64,000 bases of DNA, from NCBI GenBank assembly GCA_934201845.1, contig CAKPXA010000001.1, positions 248,001-312,000 of the forward strand. Direction: 5' to 3'. Source of the DNA: an uncultured Ligilactobacillus sp. (GTDB lineage Bacteria; Bacillota; Bacilli; Lactobacillales; Lactobacillaceae). Below are positions 8,729 through 17,815 of this stretch, piece by piece. Both the position numbers and the translations under genes were made by a program. Each line of letters opens with the position of its first letter. Positions within the stretch are counted from its first letter, which is position 1. The notes below the pieces were generated by a model. It did no database searches. It had not been told where the DNA came from and worked only from the letters and a program-made list of their open reading frames with translations.

Positions 8729-10157
8729 ACTTCTGAGGGAACTCGAGGAGCATTTCGGCTACACGTCGTTCAAGCCGGGGCAGGAGGAAGTCCTCACGCA
8801 CCTCTTCAATGGAAGAAGCGTGCTCGGCATCCTGCCGACCGGCGTGGGCAAGTCGCTTTGCTACCAGCTGTACGGCTATGCCGGACCGGGCCGCGTGCTT
8901 GTCGTGTCTCCCCTGATTTCGCTGATGCAGGACCAGGTGGAGAACCTGCGCCTCATGGGCGAGAAGGGCGTCGTTGCGCTCGTTTCCGAACTGGAACCGG
9001 CGGACAGGAGGAGAATCCTTGACGGACTTGATGCCTGCCGCTTCGTCTTCGTGTCGCCCGAGATGCTGAATGCCAGGGACGTTGCCGGGGCCCTGCAGCG
9101 GTGGCAGCCGGCCCTGTTCGTCGTTGACGAGGCGCACTGCATTTCAACATGGGGTCCTGATTTCAGGCCGGACTATCTGTCACTCGGACGGGCGGTGCAG
9201 CGCCTGGGCGGGCCGCTCGTGCTGGCCCTGACGGCAACGGCGACGAGGAAGGTGGAGGAGGACATCTGCCGCACGCTCTTTCCGCTTCATCAGCCGGAAA
9301 TCGTCCGCTGTCCGGTTGACCGGCAAAACATCTATCTTGCGGTCGATAAAGTTGAAGACGAGACGCAGAAGAACAGCCGCCTGATCGAGCTTCTCACCGG
9401 CCTGAAGGGACCGGCGCTGGTCTACTTCTCGAGCAAGCGGAAGGCAGACGGGCTGAGCCGGTTCATCAGGGAGAGGACCGGACTGAGAACGGCGCCGTAT
9501 CATGCGGGGATGCCGTTTGACGAGCGCTACAGCGTGCTGCAGCAGTTCCTGCATGACGAACTCGACGTCGTGTGCGCCACGAGCGCCTTCGGCATGGGCA
9601 TCAACAAGCCGGACATCCGCTGCGTCATTCACTATCATCTGCCGTCCGACCTGGAGAATTACGTGCAGGAGTTCGGCCGCGCAAGCCGCGACGGCAGAAG
9701 GGGCGCGGCGATTCTGCTCTACCAGGAGAGCGACGTCAGGCTGCAGGAGTATCTGATTGAAAACGCGCTCCCGACGGCGCAGGACGTTGACTTCTACATG
9801 AAGAGTCCGGCCGTGATGCGCCGGCGCCTGAAGCAGGACGACCGCTTTGTCCTCATCGACAGGTACCTCAGGTCCGGACTCGGCGCCGGGGAAATGCAGA
9901 GCCTCGTCACCAGGCGGCTGGCCGAACGGAGAAGGGCGCTTTCCTCCATGCGGGGCTATGCGGAGACGAAGGGGTGTCTGCGGCAGTTCATCAGCGGATA
10001 CTTCGGTGATTTTCCCCCGGCCGGACAGGAATTCTGCTGCAGCCGCTGCAGCGGTGAACCGGACTTTGCCGGCATGGGCCTTGCCGCCGGGAAAAGGGAG
10101 GAAAAGAAGACCTCCGCTCCCGGATATAAGGAGATTATTCGAAATTTATTTGCATAA
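8712..10157 (+). CDS. recQ: RecQ-family ATP-dependent DNA helicase (short, RecS-like)
   Basis: Superfamily 2 3'-5' DNA helicase of 481 residues, shorter than full RecQ and like Bacillus RecS. Visible motifs: FKPGQEEVL (Q/motif 0), ILPTGVGKSLCYQ (Walker A), VVDEAHCISTWGPDFRPDY (DEAH plus aromatic-rich loop), LALTATAT (motif III), ATSAFGMGINKPDIR (V), and a variant motif VI ending EFGRASRDGRRG. Four cysteines near the C-terminus (CLRQF, then CCSRCSG) form the RecQ zinc cluster. There is no HRDC domain; the partner gene ypbB carries an HTH region instead. Confidence 0.93.
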   Translation: MEHHTELLRELEEHFGYTSFKPGQEEVLTHLFNGRSVLGILPTGVGKSLCYQLYGYAGPGRVLVVSPLISLMQDQVENLRLMGEKGVVALVSELEPADRRRILDGLDACRFVFVSPEMLNARDVAGALQRWQPALFVVDEAHCISTWGPDFRPDYLSLGRAVQRLGGPLVLALTATATRKVEEDICRTLFPLHQPEIVRCPVDRQNIYLAVDKVEDETQKNSRLIELLTGLKGPALVYFSSKRKADGLSRFIRERTGLRTAPYHAGMPFDERYSVLQQFLHDELDVVCATSAFGMGINKPDIRCVIHYHLPSDLENYVQEFGRASRDGRRGAAILLYQESDVRLQEYLIENALPTAQDVDFYMKSPAVMRRRLKQDDRFVLIDRYLRSGLGAGEMQSLVTRRLAERRRALSSMRGYAETKGCLRQFISGYFGDFPPAGQEFCCSRCSGEPDFAGMGLAAGKREEKKTSAPGYKEIIRNLFA

Positions 10158-10241
10158 AGGCAGAGTATGCGTGTAAAATATATTATTACGGAAGAAATTA
10201 TGTTATCATGAAACTTGACACCGGACGAGGGGGGAAACAAT

Positions 10242-10832
10242 ATGAGCAATAGAAATGACGGTAATGAAGACAAGCCGTGGGAAAAGCAGTTCGAGGACGG
10301 AAGAGACGAAAACGGCGTCTACTCGCGTCGCGCAAGTAAGCGCAAGGACAAGCAGAACTCACGCCTGCCGACGATTCTGCTTGCCGGTTTCTGCATCGTC
10401 ATCATCGGTACGATAGCTCTGTATTTCATATCACAGTATACGGCATCGCGGCCGACTGACGACGGAAACGGCAGCATCGAGGTCGTGTCTTCCAGTTCTT
10501 CGAAGAAGGCATACTCGGTCAGGAAGTCGAAGAAGGCAAGCTCGAAGAAGGCTTCATCGACTTCGCAGGCGGAAAGTTCGTCGCAGGCGGAATCCTCAGG
10601 TGAATCCCGGTCTTCTGTGGCCGAGTCCTCATCATCGGCGGCCTCAAGCCAGGAGGCATCATCTTCTTCCAGTGAAAGCCAGGGAGCTCAGTACGTCACT
10701 GTGGCTGCCGGTCAGGGGCTGTACCGCATCGCGGTCAACAACGGTCTGACAGTCGACCAGCTGGTTCAGCTGAATCCGGGCCTGACGCCGAATTCAACGG
10801 TGACGCCGGGGCAGCAGCTGCGCATAAAATAA
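10242..10832 (+). CDS. Membrane-anchored LysM protein with Ser/Lys-rich stalk
   Basis: 196-residue type II membrane protein: charged cytoplasmic head (1-45), one helix ([21 protein letters not shown]), a long low-complexity stalk of Ser, Lys, Glu and Ala, and a C-terminal LysM domain ([20 protein letters not shown]...PGQQLRI) that binds peptidoglycan. ATG 10242 follows GAGGGGGG; the ORF could extend upstream but without a ribosome-binding site. It lies between recQ and cmk, where Bacillus has ypbE, and may be the same family. The stalk resembles that of the secreted protein at 47095-47871. Confidence 0.85.
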   Translation: MSNRNDGNEDKPWEKQFEDGRDENGVYSRRASKRKDKQNSRLPTILLAGFCIVIIGTIALYFISQYTASRPTDDGNGSIEVVSSSSSKKAYSVRKSKKASSKKASSTSQAESSSQAESSGESRSSVAESSSSAASSQEASSSSSESQGAQYVTVAAGQGLYRIAVNNGLTVDQLVQLNPGLTPNSTVTPGQQLRIK

Positions 10833-10854
10833 TTTCTTAGGAGTCCTTACAACA

Positions 10855-11532
10855 ATGAAACTGCAGATTGCAATTGACGGTCCGGCATCGGCCGGAAAGA
10901 GCACCGTCGCCAAACTGGTCGCGCGAAAGCTCGGCTACATCTACTGTGACACAGGCGCGATGTACCGTGCCACGACGTATGCGGCAAGGGAAAACCACAT
11001 CGCATACGACGATGACCAGGCACTGAAGCAAATGCTTGAAAAGACCGAAATCAGGTTTGTTCCGGCCGACCCGGAACAGAAGGTCTTTGTAAATGACACG
11101 GAAGTCACGAAGACGATCAGGCTTCCGGAAATCGCCAACAACGTCTCGACGGTCTCGGCGCAGAAGAGCGTGCGGGCCGACCTGACGGAACGCCAGCGCA
11201 GAATCGCCGCCGAGGGCGGCATCGTGATGGACGGCCGCGACATCGGCACGACCGTTCTTCCGGATGCGCAGGTCAAGATCTTCCTTGTCGCCAGCGTGCA
11301 TGAACGTGCCGTCCGCCGCTTCAGGGAAAATCAGGAAAAGGGAATCAACACGCCGCTTGACGTCCTGGAAAGGGAAATCGAGGCACGTGACTACAAGGAT
11401 TCCCACCGCGAGATTTCGCCTCTGACCCAGGCGGAAGATGCGGTTCTGGTGGACACGACGTCGCTTTCAATTGACGAGGTTGTTGCCAGAATCATGGAAA
11501 TAATTGAAAAAGTAAAGAAATCAACACGTTAA
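10855..11532 (+). CDS. cmk: Cytidylate kinase
   Basis: Phosphorylates CMP and dCMP to the diphosphates with ATP. 225 residues; P-loop [14 protein letters not shown] at the N-terminus, the CMP-binding [10 protein letters not shown] and the [15 protein letters not shown] stretch are all diagnostic. A typical AGGAG precedes ATG 10855. It sits directly before rpsA, the common Gram-positive arrangement. Confidence 0.97.
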   Translation: MKLQIAIDGPASAGKSTVAKLVARKLGYIYCDTGAMYRATTYAARENHIAYDDDQALKQMLEKTEIRFVPADPEQKVFVNDTEVTKTIRLPEIANNVSTVSAQKSVRADLTERQRRIAAEGGIVMDGRDIGTTVLPDAQVKIFLVASVHERAVRRFRENQEKGINTPLDVLEREIEARDYKDSHREISPLTQAEDAVLVDTTSLSIDEVVARIMEIIEKVKKSTR

Positions 11533-11600
11533 TACTGGAATTTTTTTCATCAATCAGTTAAAATGGTAAATAGAGTTAGTCGTTAAGGAGGACATGGTCC

Positions 11601-12782
11601 ATGAGTGAATCAGAAAACAAGGATTTATTGGAAGCCTTGAACAGCGTCAAGACAGTTAATGTCGGCGATGTCGTTAAAGGCGAAATTTTAGCATTCGATG
11701 ATCAGAAGCAAGTCATCGTGGGTATTGAAGGCACAGGCGTTGAAGGTGTTGTTCCTGCACGTGAACTGACAGATGCCGCTGAAGGTGCACACAAGGTCGG
11801 CGACACGCTTGATCTTGTTGTTATTTCAAAGATCGGTTCCGACAAGGAAGGCGGCAGCTTCCTGCTGTCACAGCGTCGTCTTGCAGCCCGCAAGGTTTGG
11901 GACGATATCGAAAAGAAATTTGAAGCAGGTGAAACAATCACAGCCCCTGTTACACAGGTTGTCAAGGGTGGTCTGGTTGTCGATGCCGGCGTCCGCGGAT
12001 TCATTCCAGCATCCATGGTCTCCGATCGCTTTGTTGAAGATCTTAGCCAGTACAAGGGCCAGGAACTTGAACTCAAGATTGTTGAACTTGAACCAAGTGA
12101 AAACCGTCTGATCCTTTCCCACAAGGAAATCGTTCAGAAGGAACGTGAGGAAAAGAAGCAGGCTGTCATGGACAAGCTTGTTGTCGGCGACGTTGTTGAA
12201 GGCAAGGTTGCCCGTCTCACGAACTTCGGCGCCTTCATCGACCTCGGCGGCGTTGACGGCCTCGTACACGTTTCGGAAATCTCATTCGACCGTGTAGGCA
12301 AGCCATCAGACGTTCTCAAGGTTGGTCAGGACGTCAAGGTCAAGGTTCTTGCAGTGGACCCTGAAAAGGACCGCATCTCCCTTTCAATCAAGCAGACACT
12401 GCCACAGCCATGGGACAACATCACTGAAAAGGTTGCCGAAGGCGATGTCCTTGAAGGCACTGTAAAGCGTCTCACAAGCTTCGGCGCATTTGTTGAAGTG
12501 TTCCCGGGCGTTGAAGGACTCGTGCACATTTCACAGATTTCACATAAGCATATTGCTACGCCTAACGAAGTTCTCACTTCTGGTGAAAAGGTCAAGGTCA
12601 AGGTTCTCAACGTAAACCCTGCAGAACATCGTCTTGCCCTTTCCATCAAGGCTCTGCAGGACAAGCCTGCTTCAGAGAAGAAGCATGAGGCACCTGCTGA
12701 AGAAAAAGTTGTAATTCCTGAAGAAGATACAGGCTTCACAATGGCTGATCTTGTCGGGGACGAACTGAAGAATCAAGATTAA
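11601..12782 (+). CDS. rpsA: 30S ribosomal protein S1 homologue (four S1 domains)
   Basis: 393 residues with four S1 repeats (about 18-90, 105-175, 190-265 and 280-345), shorter than the six-repeat E. coli S1 and typical of Firmicutes. The last two are the most S1-like (TNFGAFIDLGGVDGLVHVSEIS and TSFGAFVEVFPGVEGLVHISQIS, each split here by variant residues). The C-terminus is a charged tail. AAGGAGG at 11584-11590 sets ATG 11601. Its codon choice is visibly less GC-rich than its neighbours, as for highly expressed genes such as hup, rpsU and yqeY here. Confidence 0.94.
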   Translation: MSESENKDLLEALNSVKTVNVGDVVKGEILAFDDQKQVIVGIEGTGVEGVVPARELTDAAEGAHKVGDTLDLVVISKIGSDKEGGSFLLSQRRLAARKVWDDIEKKFEAGETITAPVTQVVKGGLVVDAGVRGFIPASMVSDRFVEDLSQYKGQELELKIVELEPSENRLILSHKEIVQKEREEKKQAVMDKLVVGDVVEGKVARLTNFGAFIDLGGVDGLVHVSEISFDRVGKPSDVLKVGQDVKVKVLAVDPEKDRISLSIKQTLPQPWDNITEKVAEGDVLEGTVKRLTSFGAFVEVFPGVEGLVHISQISHKHIATPNEVLTSGEKVKVKVLNVNPAEHRLALSIKALQDKPASEKKHEAPAEEKVVIPEEDTGFTMADLVGDELKNQD

Positions 12783-12790
12783 AACTAATC

Positions 12791-12805
12791 GCTGAATGAT
12801 TCAGC
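12791..12805. other. 15-bp palindrome GCTGAATGATTCAGC after rpsA
   Basis: Perfect inverted repeat GCTGAA-TGA-TTCAGC 8 bp after the rpsA stop and just before the terminator. It could be a 3'-end stability hairpin. Confidence 0.5.
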
Positions 12806-12809
12806 ATGG

Positions 12810-12842
12810 CTGGCCCGTTGGTATCTTCGGGCCAGTTTTTTT
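12810..12842 (+). terminator. rpsA terminator
   Basis: CTGGCCCG (12810-12817) pairs with CGGGCCAG (12828-12835), followed by seven T. Confidence 0.92.
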
Positions 12843-12887
12843 CTGAAGACATTCAGCCTGCAACTCTCAAGAAAGCGAGGCGTTATT

Positions 12888-14198
12888 ATGGCAAATCCAG
12901 TAGTTGCGATTGTAGGTCGCCCGAACGTCGGCAAGTCGACGGTTTTCAACCGCATTGCCGGTGAAAGAATCTCAATCGTCGAAGACACACCGGGTGTCAC
13001 GCGCGACAGAATCTATGCCCGCAGTGAATGGATGGGGCACGCGTTCAACCTGATTGACACCGGCGGCATCGACATCGGCGACGAGCCGTTCGTCACCCAG
13101 ATTACGGAACAGGCTGAAATCGCGATTGACGAGGCCGATGTCATCGTCTTCGTCACAAGCGTCAGGGAAGGCGTCACGGATGCAGACGAAAAGGTTGCCC
13201 GCATCCTGTACAAGACTGACAAGCCGGTCATCCTGGCCGTGAACAAGGTTGACAATCCCGAAGCAAGAAGCGAAATCTATGACTTCTACTCACTCGGCTT
13301 CGGAGATCCGGTGCCGATTTCCGGCACGCACGGCATCGGCACCGGTGACCTGCTTGACCTGATTGTCAGGAACTTCCCGGAAGATGCCGTGGAGGAAGCT
13401 GATGACTCCATCAAGTTCAGCTTCATCGGCCGTCCGAACGTCGGCAAGTCTTCGCTTGTCAACGCCATCCTGGGCGAAAACCGCGTGATTGTGTCGAACA
13501 TCGAAGGCACGACGCGTGACGCCATCGATACGAAGTTCACGACGGAGGACGGTTCCGTCTATACGATGATTGACACGGCCGGCATCCGCAAGAAGGGCAA
13601 GGTCTACGAAAACACCGAAAAGTATTCCGTACTCCGCGCCATGCAGGCCATCGACCGTTCCGACGTCGTCTGCGTCGTGCTGAACGCCGAGGAAGGCATC
13701 CGTGAGCAGGACAAGCACGTCGCCGGCTATGCCCACGACGCCGGCCGCGGCATTGTCATCGTCGTCAACAAGTGGGACACGCTGAAGAAGGACACATACA
13801 CGATGAAGGAATTCGAGAACCACATCAGAGGCGAATTCCAGTATCTCAGCTATGCACCGATCGTCTTCGTCTCCGCCAAGACGCACCAGCGTCTGAGCGA
13901 GCTGCCGAAGCTCATCAGGCGCGTCAACGAGAACCACTCCAAGCGCGTTTCCTCAGCCGTCCTCAACGACGTCGTCATGGACGCCATTGCTCACAATCCG
14001 ACGCCGACGGACAACGGCAAGCGCCTGCGCATCTACTATGCCACACAGGTTGCGGTCAAGCCGCCGACATTTGTCATCTTCGTCAACGACCCGGAACTCA
14101 TGCACTTCTCGTATGAAAGATTCCTGGAAAATCAGCTGCGGGCTGCCTTTGACTTTGAAGGCACGCCGCTTCATCTCATTGAAAGACGAAGGAAATAG
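12888..14198 (+). CDS. der: Ribosome assembly GTPase Der (EngA)
   Basis: Essential GTPase for 50S assembly, with two tandem G domains and a KH-like C-terminus in 436 residues. First G domain: [12 protein letters not shown] (G1), [12 protein letters not shown] (G3), NKVD (G4). Second: [29 protein letters not shown]. The KH-like end starts at about 355. ATG 12888 follows an AGGCG-type site. It has its own position after the rpsA terminator. Confidence 0.98.
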   Translation: MANPVVAIVGRPNVGKSTVFNRIAGERISIVEDTPGVTRDRIYARSEWMGHAFNLIDTGGIDIGDEPFVTQITEQAEIAIDEADVIVFVTSVREGVTDADEKVARILYKTDKPVILAVNKVDNPEARSEIYDFYSLGFGDPVPISGTHGIGTGDLLDLIVRNFPEDAVEEADDSIKFSFIGRPNVGKSSLVNAILGENRVIVSNIEGTTRDAIDTKFTTEDGSVYTMIDTAGIRKKGKVYENTEKYSVLRAMQAIDRSDVVCVVLNAEEGIREQDKHVAGYAHDAGRGIVIVVNKWDTLKKDTYTMKEFENHIRGEFQYLSYAPIVFVSAKTHQRLSELPKLIRRVNENHSKRVSSAVLNDVVMDAIAHNPTPTDNGKRLRIYYATQVAVKPPTFVIFVNDPELMHFSYERFLENQLRAAFDFEGTPLHLIERRRK

Positions 14199-14255
14199 CA
14201 TCAATCAATGTAAATGAATGAAAAGTAAAAAAAGTCTGAAAAATGCTGAAAAACG

Positions 14256-14284
14256 TTGCTATATTAGGCTTTCTATGCTAAATT
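14256..14284 (+). promoter_or_regulatory. Promoter for hup
   Basis: TTGCTA (14256-14261), 17-bp spacer, TAAATT (14279-14284) with an extended TGC in front; about 80 bp of leader before hup. A second weaker TTGTTA/TGATAT pair lies at 14302-14330. Confidence 0.6.
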
Positions 14285-14366
14285 ATTAACTGAGCAATGA
14301 TTTGTTAGACGTTATTGCTTTGTGTGATATCTATTATCATAACTTCATTATGGAGGTGAAGTATTC

Positions 14367-14642
14367 ATGGCAAACAAGGCACAATTGATCGAAACTGTTG
14401 CTGAAAAGACAGGTTTGACAAAAAAGGATGCTACTGTTGCAGTTGATGCCGTATTCGGCTCAATTCAGGAATTTCTTGAAAAGGGTGACAAGGTTCAGCT
14501 GATCGGCTTCGGTAACTTTGAAGTGCGCGAACGCGCAGAACGCAAGGGCCGCAACCCGCAGACAGGTGCAGAAATCAAGATTCCTGCAAGCAAGGTACCT
14601 GCATTCAAGCCAGGTAAGGCACTTAAGGACGCAGTTAAGTAA
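14367..14642 (+). CDS. hup: DNA-binding protein HU
   Basis: Histone-like nucleoid protein of 91 residues, forming dimers that bend DNA. The sequence is a full-length [22 protein letters not shown], the [19 protein letters not shown] beta arm (with the intercalating RNPQTG loop) and [15 protein letters not shown] at the end. TGGAGGTGA precedes ATG 14367. Monocistronic with its own promoter and terminator; codon use is that of a highly expressed gene. Confidence 0.99.
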   Translation: MANKAQLIETVAEKTGLTKKDATVAVDAVFGSIQEFLEKGDKVQLIGFGNFEVRERAERKGRNPQTGAEIKIPASKVPAFKPGKALKDAVK

Positions 14643-14662
14643 TTAGCTGGATTTCCTGGTAA

Positions 14663-14693
14663 GGGGGAGATGGATTGACATCTCTCCTTTTTT
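14663..14693 (+). terminator. hup terminator
   Basis: GGAGATG pairs with CATCTCTCC across a short loop, followed by six T. Confidence 0.85.
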
Positions 14694-14956
14694 GTGTTTT
14701 CCTGGCTGACCCGAAAGTACATGATTCCGGATTCCGCAAAAATGGCAGTCAATGCCCGCTTTCAGAGATTCACTGCCATTTCCCCCGACTTCCGCGCCAT
14801 GACCAGTCCTCCGAAAGTGGCAGCAACCACTGAATTCCGCTCCGTTGTCTCTTGAAAACCTTCACATAATTCTTATTATTTTTATTCTATTTGCATGTTG
14901 AATGCCGTGGTATTATCATTATTACTATGCATATAAGTGAGTCTGGAGATTATTAG
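14694..14956. other. Non-coding gap with a 10-bp inverted repeat
   Basis: No ORF with coding character. It holds AAATGGCAGT (14740-14749) and its exact inverse ACTGCCATTT (14772-14781), resembling the dispersed AAATGCAG motif. Near the right end are AT-rich promoter-like elements (TTGCAT at 14891, TATTAT at 14911, spacing too short for a firm call). Confidence 0.5.
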
Positions 14957-15406
14957 ATGGAATTATACGAAGCAGTTTTAAATGATGTCCTCTGCTGCAG
15001 CCCGGAGCAGCAGACGGTGTATATTGTAAGAACCCGGGTTCCGGTCTACCAGCTTGTCGGGGAAAATGCAGAGCCGGATGCCTCCGGAGTGGACTTCTCG
15101 CAGCTCAGGCTGGACGTACGCTACAATGACGGCAAGTTCACCCGCTTCAATCTGGTCTGTGCGGCAGGAGGGGTGGAACCTTATGTCGTCAACCTGCTGG
15201 TGCGCTATGACATGATTGAGATTCTGAAATTCAATCTGGCCGTGGTGGAGTCGCGCAGAAGGAACGGCCGCGGGCATCTGTACAATGCGGAGTATCCGTA
15301 CCGCGTCATCACGCTTGACGAGCTCGAGCGCAGGGCATCCGGCAGCAGGTTCGTCTGCAGGCGGATCGGCGCCGGCTACGAGCCTTGCGGGTCATGGCGT
15401 CAGTAG
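14957..15406 (+). CDS. Hypothetical protein
   Basis: 149-residue protein I do not recognise. It has no signal peptide or membrane helix. The middle has alternating hydrophobic strands (LRLDVRYNDGKFTRFNLVC) and a helix-like YVVNLLVRYDMIEILKFNLAVV, then a basic segment (SRRRNGRGH) suggesting nucleic acid or phosphate contact. It has GC-rich codon use like the host and stands alone between hup and an HD-domain gene. A GGAG-type site (CTGGAGATTATTAG) precedes ATG 14957. Probably real, function unknown. Confidence 0.6.
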   Translation: MELYEAVLNDVLCCSPEQQTVYIVRTRVPVYQLVGENAEPDASGVDFSQLRLDVRYNDGKFTRFNLVCAAGGVEPYVVNLLVRYDMIEILKFNLAVVESRRRNGRGHLYNAEYPYRVITLDELERRASGSRFVCRRIGAGYEPCGSWRQ

Positions 15407-15526
15407 CGGTCCTGAGCTTATTCTTAAACATTTCTTCTCTGTTAATTCATCAAAATGAAGTATCATATAGTCAAAGAGCTGATGGTTGGCGCAGGGCGCA
15501 TAAGGCAAAAGAGGTAAATGAACTGA

Positions 15527-16039
15527 ATGAACAAGAACAAATGGCGCAGCGATCGTGAGTACATGAGTTATGTCGGCGAACTTCTGGAACGTCCTGAAGT
15601 TCAGGAACTGGACAATTTCGTCCAGCATCATTTTGCAACAAGGCTGGAGCACTCGATTACAGTCTCGTACGTAAGCTACAGGATTGCAAGGAGGCTGCAC
15701 CTGAACGCCCGCTCGACGGCGCGTGCTGGTCTGCTCCACGATCTCTTCTACTATGACTGGCGCGTCACGAAGTTTGACCGCGGAACGCATGCCTGGATAC
15801 ATCCTCGGATTGCCGTGAGGAATGCCGAGAAGCTGACGCCCCTTTCCCCGCTTGAGAGGGACATCATCATGAAGCATATGTGGGGGGCAACTTCCTGCCC
15901 GCCGAAGTATCCGGAAGGCTACATCGTGACGCTGGTCGACAAGTATTCGGCAATCAGTGAGTACAGCCGTCATCTCTGCCGGAAGCTTTCAGGCGGGATG
16001 AGGAGGCATTTCGGCCATGAGGATGCAGACAGCATCTGA
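15527..16039 (+). CDS. HD-domain phosphohydrolase
   Basis: 170-residue protein with an HD fold: RLEHSITVSYVSYRIARRL supplies the first His and GLLHDLFYYD the HD pair, followed by His in THAWIHPRIAV and HMWG, a metal-binding set typical of HDIG-type phosphohydrolases or phosphodiesterases. Related proteins are common in lactobacilli as 'HD domain protein'; the substrate is unknown, nucleotides being likely. AGAGG lies upstream of ATG 15527. Confidence 0.8.
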   Translation: MNKNKWRSDREYMSYVGELLERPEVQELDNFVQHHFATRLEHSITVSYVSYRIARRLHLNARSTARAGLLHDLFYYDWRVTKFDRGTHAWIHPRIAVRNAEKLTPLSPLERDIIMKHMWGATSCPPKYPEGYIVTLVDKYSAISEYSRHLCRKLSGGMRRHFGHEDADSI

Positions 16040-16054
16040 ACGTGCCGTATCATC

Positions 16055-16085
16055 GGACCTGTGTTCGGCAGGTCCTTATTATTTT
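16055..16085 (+). terminator. Terminator after the HD-domain gene
   Basis: GGACCTG pairs with CAGGTCC, followed by TTATTATTTT. Confidence 0.7.
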
Positions 16086-16105
16086 GTTAAGGTGGTTGGT
16101 TTTTT

Positions 16106-16453
16106 ATGTCAGTTGAAACAGATAAGACGAAGGGCTTTTGTCTGGACCCGAAGTTTGAGCAGGCATTCGGAATCCTGGGAAAGAGATGGAACGGTCTGAT
16201 TTTGGACGTCCTGCTTTCGGAGGGTGACCAGCGCTTCAGCGAACTGTCGCAGAAGATTCCGCAGTGCAGCGACCGTGTCCTGACGGCCAGGCTGAAGGAA
16301 CTTGAAAGGGGAAGGCTCGTCGTCAAGGTCTACACGAGGGAGTGCCCGCGGGGATTCTACCGTCTGACACGCAGCGGGTCCGATTTGAGGCACACGATGT
16401 GCGAGTTGCACGCCTGGTCTGAAAAGTGGATTTCCGAGGCTGAGAGGAATTAA
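16106..16453 (+). CDS. HxlR-family winged-helix regulator
   Basis: 115-residue transcription factor of the HxlR/MarR-like group that often responds to aldehydes or oxidative stress. FGILGKRWNGLILDVLL, RFSELSQKIPQCSDRVLTARLKELE (recognition helix) and FYRLTRSGSDL (wing) are typical. One Cys lies near the N-terminus (GFCLD), a position often used for sensing in the family, and further Cys occur at QCSD, REC and MC. AAGGTGG precedes ATG 16106. The target genes are not evident from the context. Confidence 0.88.
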   Translation: MSVETDKTKGFCLDPKFEQAFGILGKRWNGLILDVLLSEGDQRFSELSQKIPQCSDRVLTARLKELERGRLVVKVYTRECPRGFYRLTRSGSDLRHTMCELHAWSEKWISEAERN

Positions 16454-16457
16454 GACC

Positions 16458-16486
16458 TTGACTAAATCCGCCGGCAAGATTAAACT
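16458..16486 (+). promoter_or_regulatory. Promoter of the pheST T-box transcript
   Basis: TTGACT (16458-16463), 17-bp spacer, TAAACT (16481-16486), starting just after the HxlR stop. Confidence 0.7.
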
Positions 16487-16489
16487 TGA

Positions 16490-16723
16490 ATGTATGAAGA
16501 ATTAAAAGACGTTGACGGAAACTAGTAGGTCTGAGCTTGAAGAAGAGAAGGGCGGTCAGCTGGGAAAGCCCGTTTGAGCAAGGACTGAATTTCACTTCCC
16601 TAGTCGGCATTGAGAGATGCATCGGTTCATGGACGTTATACCATGGAAAGTGTCGTGCGCCTTCATGCACGAAACAAGGGTGGTACCGCGAAGCCTCGTC
16701 CCTTTTGGGGACGGGGCTTTTTT
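16490..16723 (+). ncRNA. T-box leader, tRNA-Phe type, upstream of pheST
   Basis: The conserved T-box AAGGGTGGTACCGCG (16677-16691) is followed by a terminator (CGTCCC / GGGACG plus TTTTTT, 16692-16723) that competes with the antiterminator. A TTC Phe codon in TGAATTTCACTTCC is a plausible specifier. Uncharged tRNA-Phe should raise pheST transcription. Confidence 0.92.
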
Positions 16724-16760
16724 CAATGTCTTTGAAAAAGTTTTTGAAAGGAATTTGACA

Positions 16761-17807
16761 ATGAATCTGAAGGATAAACTTGAAGAGCTCAAGAAAAATG
16801 GCCTGGAAGAAATCAGACAGGCCGATGATGCGAAGAAGATCAACGACATCCGTGTCAATCTTCTGGGCAAAAAGGGACCCATCACGGAAGTCCTGCGCGG
16901 CATGCGTGACCTTTCGGCTGAAGAGCGTCCGAAGGTGGGCAGCTTTGCCAACGCAATCAAGGAAGAGCTCGCCGCGGCCATTGCTGAAAAGTCCGATGAA
17001 ATCGAGATTGAACGAATGGCAAGGCAGCTTGAAAAGGAGAAGATCGACGTCACGATGCCGGGCTTCCCGGTTGAGGAAGGTCAGCCGCACGTTCTGATGC
17101 AGGTCATCGACGAAATCGAGAAGCTGTTCATCGGCATGGGCTTCCAGGTCGTTGACGGACCGGAAGTCGAAGAGGACCACTACAACTTCGAAATGCTGAA
17201 CCTGCCGCCGGACCATCCGGCCCGCGACATGCAGGACACGTTCTACATCAATGACCGCCTGCTCATGAGGACGCAGACGTCGCCTGTCCAGGCCCGCACG
17301 ATGGAAGTCCATGACTTCTCCAAGGGCCCGCTCAAGATGATCTCACCGGGCAAGGTCTACCGCCGCGACACTGATGATGCGACGCACTCGCATCAGTTCC
17401 ATCAGGTCGAAGGCCTCGTCATCGACAGGAACATCACAATGGGCGATCTGAAGGGCACGCTGGAGCTCGTTGCCAAGACGGTCTTCGGCGAGAACCGTGA
17501 AATCAGGCTCCGTCCGAGCTACTTCCCGTTCACCGAACCGTCCGTTGAAGTCGACGTGTCCTGCTTCAAGTGCGGCGGTGCGGGCTGTTCCGTCTGCAAG
17601 CAGTCCGGCTGGATCGAAGTTCTCGGCGCCGGCATGGTGCATCCGAATGTCCTGAAGATGGCCGGCGTCGATCCGGAAGTCTACGGCGGCTTCGCCTTCG
17701 GTCTCGGACCTGACCGCTTCGCAATGCTCAAGTACGGCGTGGACGACATCCGCGAGTTCTATCTCAATGACGTCCGCTTCCTGAGCCAGTTTTCACAGAA
17801 AGGGTAG
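16761..17807 (+). CDS. pheS: Phenylalanyl-tRNA synthetase alpha subunit
   Basis: Catalytic alpha subunit of the (alpha-beta)2 class II PheRS. 348 residues from ATG 16761 ([14 protein letters not shown]): N-terminal coiled coil for tRNA binding, then the class II core with [37 protein letters not shown]-like motif 2 ([23 protein letters not shown]) and motif 3 at the end ([14 protein letters not shown]). The 48 upstream in-frame codons lie in the T-box terminator and are not coding. It is 8 bp from pheT. Confidence 0.98.
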   Translation: MNLKDKLEELKKNGLEEIRQADDAKKINDIRVNLLGKKGPITEVLRGMRDLSAEERPKVGSFANAIKEELAAAIAEKSDEIEIERMARQLEKEKIDVTMPGFPVEEGQPHVLMQVIDEIEKLFIGMGFQVVDGPEVEEDHYNFEMLNLPPDHPARDMQDTFYINDRLLMRTQTSPVQARTMEVHDFSKGPLKMISPGKVYRRDTDDATHSHQFHQVEGLVIDRNITMGDLKGTLELVAKTVFGENREIRLRPSYFPFTEPSVEVDVSCFKCGGAGCSVCKQSGWIEVLGAGMVHPNVLKMAGVDPEVYGGFAFGLGPDRFAMLKYGVDDIREFYLNDVRFLSQFSQKG

Positions 17808-17815
17808 TATAATCG

